Part shown: in pieces, positions 10,816-21,272 of the stretch | Layout of the letters: each line of letters begins with the position of its first letter | Numbering within the stretch: the stretch's first letter is position 1 | NCBI GenBank assembly: GCA_037953745.1 | Contig: JBAKBP010007484.1 | Location: 1 to 64,000 of the forward strand | DNA from: Lithodes maja | Lineage: Eukaryota; Arthropoda; Malacostraca; Decapoda; Lithodidae | Length of the DNA: 64,000 bases | Direction: 5' to 3' | Program-made: the position numbers and the translations under genes | The notes under the pieces: model-generated | The model's input: the letters and a program-made list of their open reading frames with translations, nothing else | Databases searched by the model: none | Told to the model about the DNA's origin: nothing

Positions 10816-12126
10816 TTATGTACTGGAACAATACATAATCCCAAACTTGCAATCCAGTGTTGCAAACCCGTACCCCCCCCCCCCCCCTCTGTCATATAAA
10901 ACAAAGGAAAAGAACGAGGGACAAGGGGGGAAGACCAGGGATCTTCGCCAGAGCACCAGGAAACACGACCCCCGAGAGCAATCACCAGCCGAGGGGGTCG
11001 AACACTGGACACGGAGAGGTAGGAGGAGATGAAGGAATTGATAGAAGACCCACAAAACCGCCGAGGCGATGGCAGGTAAGGATCGACGTGGCAGGAACCG
11101 GAAGGAGGCAGCAAAGGATCTGACATCGTGCGCAAAACCCCTACAAACAGGGCGACGGGCACGAACGGTCCGACAAACGCGGCGGCCCATCCGCACCTGC
11201 GAGAGCCTCCCACCTGTCCGAGGAGACACCCACACAGCAGGACCCGAAGGCGGCGCCACAGACGCAACAGAGGAGTGCAAGGCTGACACCGGCACAACAC
11301 ATGGCGAGGACGCCCCAAGCCGGAAAGCCTGGACGGCGAAAGGCCGGAAAGCGGGGGCCGCCCTCCCAAGCATGGTAACAAAAGGAGGGGAGGAGGCGAA
11401 CGAGACACCATGCAAGGACGGGGAGAATCGCACGCAGTCCCGGGGCCGGGACAATGTCGCTAGGGCAGACACCCGAACTCCAGCGGCCAGAGCGACAAGG
11501 AAGAGCGGACGCCCGAGCAACGGAACCGGCGTAGCGGCCCTTGCAGACGGGGGCGAAGCCAGAAGGACCAGAGCCCGCCCCAGAACCCACTGCGGAGGGA
11601 CCTGGCGCGGAGGAGGTCGATCCCGGAAGGCAGCCGGCAGGAAGGAATCCAGCTCCTGTGGCGGAACGACCAGCCCAGCGACGGACCCATAGATCCCCCG
11701 GACGGCAGACAAGTGGGTACGTAGAGCGTCGACTCGAAAGTGACGCGTACGGAAGAGGAGAAACAAGGAGCGTAGGACGAGGGAAGGGGAGCCAACAGGC
11801 AGGCGAGTGGCCCGGAGCCACCCAGTAAAAGACCTCCAGAGGGACCCGTAAGTCCCCCAAGGAGAAGACGGCCAGGAACGCTGCAGGAAGGCAGGCAGGG
11901 CCCGGCCGGGGACCGGGAGCCACCATGCCTCATGAACAAGCACGATGCGAAGGCCAACGAGGTCCGCAGGACCCCAACCTAGCCCAAGTGGAAGCCGGAG
12001 ACAGGTAGAGGGACCGGACTCGGGCACCACAACGGCAACCGGGCGAACCAAGCCCGTGCCGGCCACAGAGGCGCGAGGAGCCAGACGCAGCCGTGGGACA
12101 GCCGCAGCCTCGCGAGGGCAGGGCAC
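10816..12126 (-). pseudogene. DIRS A tyrosine recombinase (broken near the C-terminus)
   Basis: A 436-residue frame covers most of the integrase that would insert a circular DNA copy. After an N-terminal helical domain the first catalytic Arg is in LVALAAGVRVSALATL and the H-x-x-R box is AHDVRSFAAS (codons 11119-11130). Beyond SLPAIASAVLW the frame is lost: one extra G (near 11049) moves the nucleophile-bearing segment INSFISSYLS (Tyr codon 11019-11021) into another frame. In that frame W-to-Y spacing is ten residues, as expected. The same extra G occurs in copies B and C, so it predates their divergence. Among the three copies only this one keeps the HxxR pair. Confidence 0.75.
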
Positions 12127-12685
12127 ACCAACAGCGCGTCAGGTGGCGGAAAGATGTATATAGACCGCCACCTGTACCAGGCTACCATGAAAGCGTCCGG
12201 ACCCCCCCCCGGAGCGCGAGGCCGGAGGGAGAGGTCCAAAGGCAACAGGCGCGACACCCCCGATGCGAACAAGGCGACCTCCGGAACACCTCAGGAAGCC
12301 GCGAGGTCGGCGAAACACAGTCCGTTGCAACGCCCATTCTACAAGAACGCCCTGCCCTCTCGACAGGGCGGCCGCCCACAGGGTGGCAGGCCCGGGCAGG
12401 GAGGAGGCATGCAAGGAGAAGGGGTGTCGGTCCGCGAGGAAGAACAACTCCACCGAGACCCCCAATAGAGTCAACGACCTGGAGGACTCCCGCAGAAGGA
12501 AACAGGGGACAGCCTGTCTGAGTGTCTAACCCGAAGGCCACCGACTGACCCCGAAGGGCCAGCGCGTGGACCCGCAGGAAGAACAGAGGAACCAACAGTC
12601 CGAGGGCATAGACGGGTAAGTGGAGGGAGACCCACCCATCTGCCGGGAAGCGGACGGCCCAGGTCAGATCGGGAACCTCACCCAA
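11979..12685 (-). pseudogene. DIRS A RNase H-like and connecting region, frame-shifted
   Basis: The piece between RT and recombinase is spread over several frames. The segment IYIFPPPDALLVCPAL followed by WLLAPLWPARAWFARL (about 12020-12190) is typical of the stretch between RNase H and recombinase in DIRS Pol. The RNase H core itself could not be read in one frame. No methyltransferase domain, which many DIRS1-like elements carry, was recognised. Confidence 0.5.
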
Positions 12686-14628
12686 CCTCGCTCGACGTAT
12701 CTGTGGCTACCCAGACCGTCGGCGGGGGGGGCGGAGCAGGGCACAGCCGCAGAGAGCGAGCCCTGAGCAACCCAGCGACCGAAGCGTCTGCGAACGGGAC
12801 GCAGGAGCGGCAGGAGCCGAACCACAGGGGCAACGGAAACACCGCAGGGCCCATGAGGAGGAGGCGGAGGAGCCAGAGGCCCCCTAAGGGAAGGGGCAGA
12901 GCGGCCCAAAGCAGCGAACCCACGAACGAGTCCCAGAGCCAACCCCAGGAGGGAGACCGAGCGCAACACTGCGAAGACCTCCCACCGAAGGTGCACCGCG
13001 GCCGGCAGACCCCGGGCCACCGTAGCGCCGGACAAAACCCCTGCGAGACCGACCCGTGGCACGACACGCGACGGGGTCAAGCGTGAATCGGGAACATCAA
13101 AGGGGAACCCTAACCGTGCGACGTGGCGAACGACTGGGAGGGCGTCGCCAATGCACAGGCCTAGGGCAACGGAAACGACCAACCAACCGGCCAAGGAAAA
13201 CAGGATCTGGAGCCCGCTCCGGAGGAGAGGACCCAGAGCCTGCCCCACATGTGCGGAGAAGATCCGCGGCGCGATGCAGAGACCGAAGGGAAGGCCGGCG
13301 AACAGGAACACACGACCGGAAGTCCGAACGGCCAAGAAGCGCTGGAAGCGAGGATGGAGAGGAACGAGCCAAGACGCATCCTGGAGGGCCAGCAACACAA
13401 CCCACGACAGAGGGCACAGGGCCAGGCGTACCAGGGGTACCGGCAGCATCCGAAACCGTGTGTGCACGACGCGCCCGTTGAAGGCCGACAGAACCACCAT
13501 CGGGCGCAACGCGTCGCAGTTCGTCGACGGGACCAGAAAGACACGGGAGAGGAAAACCGGGTGACCGGCGGTCAACTCCCACGACGCCACCCAGCTCGGG
13601 CATGGAAGTGAGCACGTGGGCCACCTCTGAAGAGATGGGCCGGCGTCGGTGACAAGAGCGGAAAGGGGGTCGAGACGTCCACCACCAGGTGAGACCCCAC
13701 CGCGCAACCCGCCGCCCCAACGTCCCTCACGGCAATCGAGGGACGCAAGGGCGAAAACAACCCGAGGGAGCACCCGAGAGGAGGGGAGCGACCCGGTCGG
13801 CCAGGCGAGAAGGAGAACAAGGAGGCCGACCCAGAGAACTACACATTGTGTTGACGCAGAGGTGCCCTCGTTACGGGCCGTGCAGGCACGAGCGCCAAGT
13901 TGACCTCTACCCCCCCCCCCCCAACCCCGGCGAAAAGGGCGGGTCACCCCAACCCCAGGCCGGCGCGGGGCAGACCACGGCGAAGGGCGGCCGGAAGTGG
14001 AAGGCCGGCCAGCCCCGACACAGCGGGGATGAAAGGGGCAAGAACAGAAGGGCGAGGCGGAAGCGACGCACTGGCCTGTAACGGCCGAGTCCTGCGTCTG
14101 CGCAAGGCGGCAGCACTGGCAGCAGCACCCCGAAGAGAACCGGCAGAAGGACGGGACCGAGAAGACCCCGCGTGCGACGCAGCGCGTCGGTGCGTGACGT
14201 AAGTAGGGACCGCAACGACACAGCGCGTCTTCGCGTGTCGGAAGCAGGGGCCGCCGACAGAGAAGCGAGCATACCCAAGCAACCAGCTGAAACAATCCTG
14301 ACGTATATAGCGCAGAGTACAACAAACCCCGACAAATATCCAAGGGGGCCGGCCGGCAGAACGAGGACCGCACAGTCGGGCGTCGCCGAGTTGCCGTGCA
14401 CAAAACCGCCTTCAGCTCGGGAACCAAAGACACCGCGAGCCGAAGGTGGACCAAACCCTCGCGAAGAGCGCCTGATGCAGACGCCCCGAAAAGCCGCAGG
14501 CGGGGAACAGACGGCCGGAGGGAACCGAAAGACAAGACAATAAGTCCGTCACCCTCTGTCGCAAGGGAAAAATCGTGGCGACAGAGGCCTGATCCGGGTG
14601 AGAGAAGAACAGGGTAGCAATAGAACAA
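12664..14628 (-). pseudogene. DIRS A reverse transcriptase, catalytic site lost
   Basis: This 654-residue frame has the DIRS-type RT block RFRMLPVPLVRLAL, LALQDASWLVPLHP, LFAGLPFGLCIAPRIFSAHV and then FSLAGWLVV (about 13175-13200) where DIRS elements normally have a YLDDWL-type active site. Both catalytic aspartates are absent. The part upstream of the RT is Ala/Arg/Pro-rich, without a recognisable domain. The frame is open into the start of the RNase H-like region, longer than in copies B and C, which have a deletion of about 60 bases there. Confidence 0.7.
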
Positions 14629-14927
14629 AGTTCAAGAACGGGCACGCCCATCCAGGACCAGAACGTGCCGGCCAACCCGCCGACAGACACAAGAGGAGGC
14701 AAAAGCAGGGACGACTCCGGGGGAGGGACCGAAGGAGAGCCGTCGACGGAACGGTGTGAAGGCGAAGGCCTCAGCAAACCAGGCCTCCAATGGGAGAGGG
14801 AGACCGAGCAAGACGGCGAAGCCAGGCGTACCGGCATCGCACAAACCTGACCCATAGGAGGACAGACCCGTCAACACAGCCAGGGACTGAACAGCCGGAA
14901 GGACGGCAGGGCGGCAGAAGGCTGAGG

Positions 14928-15047
14928 ATGCCAACAGCATCCGGTGTCCCCAGGCGGTCACCCATCCAAGTACAAAACAGACCCTACGTTGCTTAACGTC
15001 GCTGATCGGACGAGAAGCGGAGCATTCAACGTGGTATGGCCGTCGGC
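14928..15047 (-). rRNA. 5S rRNA-like sequence inserted in DIRS copy A (probable pseudogene)
   Basis: The minus strand reads as an almost complete 5S rRNA. It begins GCCGACGGCCATACCACG, contains TCTCGTCCGATCAGCGA, the A-box region AAGTTAAGCAACGT as ACGTTAAGCAACGTAGGG, the C-box TGGATGGGTGACCGCCTGGG, and ends GGATGCTGTTGGCAT. The internal promoter boxes are close to consensus, but a few stem positions differ, so function is doubtful. It is absent from the matching place in copies B (about 25450) and C. A short direct repeat ggctga on both sides may be a target duplication. Confidence 0.9.
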
Positions 15048-16620
15048 TGACCAGAGCGTAGGCCCGCAGAAGGGAGGGGGACCGTAGCAGGGGTAGGGAG
15101 GGTGAGGCGCCGAGGGCTAGACACCGTCAAGAAGCGCGAGAAGAGGGAGGCTACCATCGACTCCAAGCACCCGACGAAGCGTGACACAACCCAGCCCTGC
15201 ATAGCCGACAAACGAACCGAGAGAGGCGAACCCCCCCCCCCCCGAATGGTCGGCCCGCAGGGGCAAGCGTGAGCGGGAGCGAGACCCACGACACGAACCA
15301 GCAGCGTCGCGGCCCAAGGAAGGCGAGCGACGACGGCCGCGTCGCCGTAGAGGGACCCGTCCCCGATCACGAACGGCCGAGGGGGAAACAGCACCATCCC
15401 CCTCTTCCAGCGACACGACAGCTCCCGAGAAAAGGGGGACCCCGAAACCTCACCGAGGCAAGAGGAGGGGTACCCCCCCAGGCGAGACGGGAAGTGAAGG
15501 GCAGGAAGAGAAGAAGGAGGAGGAGCAGGACGACGGGAGGGGGAAGGCTGGCCGGGCGAAAGGAGGCCAGAAGGAGCCGCGGGGGGAAACAGAGCAAGGA
15601 CCCCCGGGGCTGAGAGAACAGGGCGGCCCGACACCGAGGCGGAGGAGGGAGGAACCTCCACCTTGGGACGAGACCGTGAAGGAAGAAGAGGCACTGAAGC
15701 AGGTGAAGTAGGAGAAGCAACGACACCCAGGCGGACCCTCCTGGACAGTGGAGGAGGGAGCAGAGGGCCAGCGACAGCACGAACAACCGCGCGCAGAGAG
15801 GACATCAGGGCTAGAAAAGCGGGCGGAAGGGAGGAGAGCCACTATCCGTAGAGGCCAGGGGAGGGCGCACAGGGGCAGAGCCGCTAACCCCGGCCTCAGG
15901 GCGAGAACCAAGACGAGGGCGACAGGCGACGTCAAGGCGATCAGGAGGACGACGAGGGGCAGTAGTGAAAATAGTTCTTAAAGCTAGCGCACGCTAAGCT
16001 AGCTAAGGATAGCTCAAGAAGGCCGATTAGGCGTATTGCCATTGGGGTCCTGGACTACTACCCCATCCCTTAGCTCATGAGGGATGGTAACGACTCAGTG
16101 CTCGTGAAAAATCCTTAATGAGCCGAGCGTGAACGGCCATCAGTCGGGTCAGGGATACCCAGGGTGACGCGGATCCGGTCGGCAACAAAGGCCGGGGAAC
16201 GGCGGCCCACAGTCCCAATGTGGCGGGAGACCATCGGCCGCACCGACGGAAGGGAAGCAGAGGCCACAGCCGCCGCCAAGGAACCAGGGCCATGGAGCAG
16301 CAAAACCACCAGGGCCAGACACAGGCCACACAGATCAGGGAGGGAGGCCGTAGAGGACACAAAGAGCGAGTGGCGCAAGCAGGACGTGTGGCTCACCAAG
16401 CACGGGGAGCGACAACCAAGGCGAAAGCAAAGCAGCCGATCAGCACGAGAAGAACACACACCAGAATCAGCACGTCGAAGGAGTAAGTGGAGAGAATGGC
16501 CAAGAAGAACCAGGGAAGGAGCATGGGGAAACAGGAACACACATGCAAACAGGTATCTGTACTCACCCTAAACCGGGAGCACAGAGGTAGGTGAGGAGGG
16601 CGGCCGAGGCGGAAGAGCAC
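15026..16620 (-). pseudogene. DIRS A Gag-like region, degenerate
   Basis: A Pro/Ser/Arg-rich frame (15026-15805, 259 residues) and shorter frames up to 16620 occupy the place of Gag. No zinc knuckle or known capsid motif is seen, so the assignment rests on position alone. Between about 15967 and 16130 the sequence is unrelated to the same place in B and C. The start codon cannot be fixed. Confidence 0.35.
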
Positions 16621-16767
16621 CAGCAGAACCTGCGAAGATGGAGAAAGTGTTAACCACCACTCAACATCTTACATGCAGGGCCTATAACACCAATAAAGTG
16701 CATACACCAATATAGTATCAGGCAACAACATGACATAAAAAAGGTCAACAGTGAAAGCCAACTATAA

Positions 16768-16910
16768 CCGCAAATTTGCGGGCCAATGGAGGTAGATCCG
16801 TACCGACACAAACCTCCCACATCGCCACGTGACCCCCCAGCGATCTCCGCAAATTTGCGGGGAGCCGAAACGACCCAGAGGGCCGAAATGAGCACACCGC
16901 AAATTTGCGG
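16768..16910. promoter_or_regulatory. Three copies of a 14 bp palindrome in the DIRS A 5' region
   Basis: CCGCAAATTTGCGG occurs perfectly at 16768-16781, 16847-16860 and 16897-16910. The same triplet and spacing is kept in copies B and C. It could bind a dimeric protein, but no function is known to me. Confidence 0.7.
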
Positions 16911-17888
16911 GACCGGCCAAGAGGGCCCGGTGCCGAACAAGCGAGAGGGGCGTCTAGGAAAACCAAAAAAGGCCGGCAAACAAGCGTCAACTCCTTATGA
17001 ACTCCAAGCGACGATGACCGTGACCATCTAGCTGAGCAGTGTCTTCCTTGATAATATCCTGACTCGACCGGTCAAGGGAGAGGCAAGGAAGACACACCAG
17101 GGGAGAGGAGGCACATCCCCCAGGAACCACCCAACCCACAGAGATAGAGCAAAGCCCCATGAGGAGAAGTGGCAGGTTGGGTGGTTTGGCACAAACAGGG
17201 GCCCCCGTGGGGTACCCCAGGATTGGGCAAAAGTTAGGAAAGGATGGAGGTGAAAACAGGAAGGGAACACAAAAAACCAGTAATGAAACTGGTGAGAAAA
17301 AGGGTGGCCTAGCCACGAGTAGAGAATGTGTCAGGGGCGAAAAACCCTGTGGAGTGAGGGAGAGGCCCCCGTGGGGTACCCCTGGGTATCACGAACCACT
17401 AAGCGCCCAGGCCCTTGAGACACAGTGAAGGCTCGAAAGGGGGGACTCGGGAATAACGCTAGTTATGTGGCTGACACAAACACTACAAACAGCACCGCCA
17501 CCACGAAATCTCAGATTGTGAACCAACTGTACACCTAGGCTATGAAAAAAATGAGAACTCATAGGGGCATAGCAATTCCTGAATGATAAACAAGCTAGGC
17601 TTATTGAAGCTAAAAGCTAAACTATGCCCAGACTAACAGGAAAAAAGAATATGAAAAGAGAAAGAATGAAAAAATATAGACGGGGAACGCCAAGCGCCCC
17701 CGTACCTTCGGTAGCTATTTCCACACGCGTCTCCATTATACACACTTAGGAGCCCATTTACGTGTGCCCTAGATCACGTAACATCTGTCTAGCAAAAAAG
17801 AAGGCCAGAAAAGCCGAAACTAACCTAAACAGGGTGAATTAAAGGAGCACAACAAAAGCGACTTCATTCAATGGAGCGCGTGAAAAAA

Positions 17889-18189
17889 TGATAACAAGAG
17901 AGGGTCGCTCATGCGCACGTTCGACAGGGATCTGCACATGACGGAACACGGGATGGGCCTTAAGCGGTAACTAAGGTAAACCCCTTTTTCTTCTCTTCTA
18001 TGCTTTTTTCACCTTCGGTGGTAGTTTTGGTTAATGTACAACGTCTCCTAGAGCAAGATAAGGAGTAGACTCTAGACGTTTTCTTTTTAACCGCGGTTGG
18101 AATGACGACATAGCAGTCAAAATAGACAAGTCGTCATTGCAATTAGGTTAATAGCCTTGACGTTGGATTTGCCAAGACTACTAACAAAT
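17889..18189 (-). repeat. DIRS A left inverted terminal repeat
   Basis: About 300 bp starting (minus strand) ATTTGTTAGTAGTCTTGG and ending at TTATCA. It is the inverse of the body of the right ITR, from which the outer 37 bp differ at a few bases (GCCAAG for TCCAAG, AACAAAT for ACCAAAT). Confidence 0.9.
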
Positions 18190-18490
18190 ATACTCCTCAA
18201 GCAACTCATCTCCATCACATCCAGCCCTCTTTTCTCTCTGTACCTCACCTCATGGAAACTATTACTAATGTTTGTAATAACAAAATGGATCTTCAATACT
18301 TCCAAGTACTCTCTGACATACCTGACAGGATGAGGGATGTGGTGAAGGCTAAGGGGGACATGACAGGTTACTAGGTGAGTTTTTGTTTAGTTTGCCCTTC
18401 ATTTTTATTTTATATGGATATTTTTGTCACGCCGCACCTGTTTTTTATGGGGCCGAGTCAGGGGGTCTCAACATTATCGGCGACCACACG

Positions 18491-18967
18491 TGGTTGCCTA
18501 TCCGCAGTTGGAATACAGTACTGTACTGTATACTGTAATGTAATAAAGTCCCGTCACAACACCACCCTATCATGTCATCACTTTGGCTGATGTTGGCATA
18601 GCGCTAACTGTGGTGCAGCAAGACTCAACAAAGTCCACCTGCAGTATCTGCAAACCACACCAGCCTCAACAGTGCTACAACAAGACCATATAAAGACTCT
18701 GCTGTACATTAGGCAACTTGGACTACTCTGTTTATTTTAATTAAGTTGGCAAGAAATTGAATTATACCTGTCTTATTTCCTCAGCTATTACAACTTTTAT
18801 ATAGCCCAATATGTCATTAAATGTGCCATTAATATGATACAGACGCATATCTGCGAAACGTTGTCAATAAAGTGCTCTTCCTCAGATGGTGTTTTTTATC
18901 CATTCTGTCTACTTTTCAAGTACTGCTCCACATAGCAGTTTCTTATTATCCATGAATTATTGATGAA
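18491..18967. other. Intronic sequence without a recognised element
   Basis: No gene or clear repeat is visible. A CAGTACTGTACTGTA palindromic stretch near 18523 is low-complexity. Confidence 0.4.
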
Positions 18968-19474
18968 TCAGCTGTTAATGGAGTAAAGTTTTTGCCAGGT
19001 TAAAATAAATAGATTTAGGTCATCTGCGTATAGCAGTTCCCAAGGGAGCCCAGTTCTAAAATCTCCAGATAGTGCCTCCAGAACCATAACAAAGAGGAGA
19101 AGGCTTAACACAGAACTCTGGTGGACTCCAGTGCGAACTGTAAATTCCTCACTCAGTACACCTTTCATCCTCACTGCCATATGCGAGTCCTCGTACATCT
19201 TCATTATCACACGCACCAGCCACTCCTCTATGCCAAGTTTTATAGTCCACTGCACAACATCTCTGGGCACCCTATCAAAGGCCTTCTCCAAGTCTACAAA
19301 TACAAGGTAGTGATCCCTATCTTTAAGTAAATGTCTTTCCTGCAGCTGCCTGAAGATAGCATCGATTGTTTCACGTCCTGGCTTGAAACCTAATTGCATA
19401 TCATCGATGTAGATGCTTTCCCTGATCATAATTTCAAAGACTTTCTCACAGAGTTTCAGTACTTGGTCAACCAT
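18968..19474 (-). pseudogene. LINE reverse transcriptase fragment (palm region)
   Basis: 168 residues covering only the middle of an RT: DLEKAFDRVPRDVVQW, TGVHQSSVLSLLLFVMVLEAL (normally H-Q-G-S, so a key Gly is Ser here) and LLYADDLNLF. The frame degrades right after YADD. A different piece of the same kind of LINE, just downstream in the protein, lies at 39437-39800. It is truncated at both ends. Confidence 0.75.
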
Positions 19475-21000
19475 TTTCAGGGCCCTAAAGTTGTCCCTAT
19501 CTAACGAATCCCAATTACCCTTATAAATATCGCTTTATTGCCGGAGCAAAATTTGCTACCACTAAAACTCTGTCAGAACAAGTCGTAAATTGCTTAAAAT
19601 ACATTAAAAATACTCATAAAAGATATTGTAATACCATCATGAAAAGAACTGCCATTAACTATTATTGGAGTGTTGACAATTCGTTAGAAGTTATTGATAA
19701 AATAAATACCATGCCGAAAGTTACCTCGGTACATAGCTTCGACTTTTCAACTTTGTATACCAATTTGCCTTTAGATTTAGTATATTCAGAGCTTTGCTTT
19801 ATTATAGATTTGCACTTTGACAGATTCGTTACGAATGGTAATTATTTCATAAATGTTTATACATATTTTAATAATGCATCACTTAGCTCTACTCCCACTA
19901 GTTCAGTATATTTTGATAGAACTAAGCTTAAAGATGCCCTTAAATTCCTCCTTTCCAATACTTATGTTAGATTCGGGCCTTACATTTTCAAACAAATATT
20001 AGGAATTCCTATGGGTGGAAATGCTAGCCCTATAATTGCAGATTTATTCTTGCTTGCTTTAGAATTTAAATATATAAAAGACTTAGTCGACAGTAGCAAG
20101 AAAAATAAAATCCCAGAAAAAATAGCACTTGCTAAATTGTTAAGTAATAACAGTAGATATATTGATGATATTCTCGTTTGCAATTTGTTAAATTTTAATC
20201 AAGTTGCAAAACTTATTTATCCTAATTCTATTCCCCTCACACATTGTAACATAAATGATGAAGTTAAAAATGTTCTTGATATAAATATAGAGATTGTTAA
20301 TGAACAGTGCATACTTAAAGTATATCACAAAGTTGATGATTTTAATTTTAACGTAATAAACTTTCCTTTCCCTAGTAGTAATATCGATAGTAAGATAACT
20401 TATAATTGTTTTTATTCCCAGTTAATAAGATTTTGTAAAATTTGCACTAAAGTAGATGACTTTTGGGCTAGAGCTAGGTTACTATACAGACTCTTAGTAG
20501 ACAGAGGTTTTGAGGCAAGTAAATTGTTACATAAATGTAATCTTTTTAGGGTCAATTACTGTGACTGTATTCTAAAATTTTACATAAATTGGGAGGTTTG
20601 ACGTACCTCCCAACCTACCAAATAGGAAAACCTACTATTTGGTAGTAGTCTTGGAAAATCCAACGTCAAGGCTATTAACCTAATTGCAATGACGACTTGT
20701 CTATTTTGACTGCTATGTCGTCATTCCAACCGCGGTTAAAAAGAAAACGTCTAGAGTCTACTCCTTATCTTGCTCTAGGAGACGTTGTACATTAACCAAA
20801 ACTACCACCGAAGGTGAAAAAAGCATTAGAAGAGAAGAAAAAGGGGTTTACCTTAGTTACCGCTCAAGGCCCATCCCGTGTTCCGTCATGCGCCGATCCC
20901 TGTCGAACGTGCGCATGAGCGACCCTCTCTTGTTATCACATCTCACGTCAGCAGAAGAACGCGGATGGGCAGGGGTCCGGCGTGAGGGAGGGTATTATGT

Positions 21001-21114
21001 ACGTTGGATTTTCCAAGACTACTACCAAATAGTAGGTTTTCCTATTTGGTAGGTTGGGAGGTACGTCAAACCTCCCAATTTGTTAGTAGTCTTGGCAAAT
21101 CCAACGTCAAGGCT
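21001..21114 (-). repeat. DIRS B internal complementary region
   Basis: 21001-21077 is the reverse complement of the tip 20590-20666, and 21078-21114 that of the tip 28693-28729. The junction CCTCCCA/ATTTGTTAG is the predicted circle joint. Confidence 0.9.
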
Positions 21115-21272
21115 GCATAACAAATAGGAGGAGGACATCCAAGCCCAACCTACCAAAAACCAATGCATAAAACAAAAGTATGAATGACAAAGACACAATT
21201 TAAACAAGAGAGTCTAATAAAAGAGTGAAAAACTGAGGAGTAGCTAAAAAGAACAGTTTTAACACATGCCCG

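Larger units (their letters stand above)
9998..18189 (-). mobile_element. DIRS-like tyrosine-recombinase retrotransposon, copy A (8.19 kb)
   Basis: Read on the minus strand the order is left ITR (18189-17889), a 5' region with three palindromes, Gag-like region, RT, RNase H-like region, tyrosine recombinase, internal complementary region (ICR) and right ITR. There is no target-site duplication. The flanks CCACAC and ATACTCC join to give exactly the uninterrupted sequence seen at 57701-57716. Relative to copies B and C it carries a 5S rRNA-like insertion and lacks the tRNA-headed SINE. All coding regions have lesions. Confidence 0.9.
9295..18240 (-). mobile_element. 5'-truncated LINE (RTE-like) with GATA tail, split by DIRS copy A
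   Basis: The 3' end has a (GATA)n tail at about 9295-9313 and a 3' UTR to 9684 that closely matches 56985-57396. The ORF2 C-terminus follows (9685-9997) and resumes at 18190-18240 after the DIRS element. It sits inside the Tc1 transposase gene. No clear target duplication was found at the 5' junction near 18240. Confidence 0.7.
7982..18374 (+). pseudogene. Tc1/mariner-type DDE transposase, interrupted
   Basis: The N-terminal 148 residues (7982-8428) form a helix-turn-helix pair (KEICGRIGRSKATVMRLL) that would bind the inverted repeats. An in-frame TGA at 8426-8428, probably from a TGG codon because W is usual there, precedes the catalytic part in the same frame: WSDESTF (first Asp), FMQDGAPCHTAK (second Asp) and, after the SINE insertion, PGNSPDLNPIENAWKKMK (Glu, 9211-9264). 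Coding stops at about 9294 where the LINE enters. The tail ending RDVVKAKGDMTGY and a stop lies at 18260-18374. Motif order and spacing fit a DD34E Tc1 enzyme. It is dead through one nonsense codon and two insertions. Confidence 0.85.
7703..18490 (+). mobile_element. Tc1-like DNA transposon, split by two later insertions
   Basis: The left inverted repeat begins CAGTGGTTGCCGATAA at 7703, just after a TA. The right one, near 18450-18490, reads in reverse complement GTGGTCGCCGATAATG, so the ends match with a few changes. The transposase starts at 7982 and its last codons are found at 18260-18374, more than 9 kb away. A SINE-like element (8778-9185) and a LINE fragment carrying DIRS copy A (9295-18240) account for the gap. 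Without them the element would be about 1.4-1.5 kb, a normal Tc1 size. Confidence 0.8.

Noticed and set aside
10847..16571. Many long ORFs on the strand opposite the DIRS genes (and again in B and C)
   Set aside because: They arise from GC-rich sequence with few stops, are Arg/Gly/Pro/Thr-rich, and have no domains. The DIRS motifs are all on the other strand.
18117..18305. Possible gene at the right end of DIRS A
   Set aside because: Its frame runs across the junction of the DIRS ITR, a LINE piece and the Tc1 tail, so it is a chimera of element ends.
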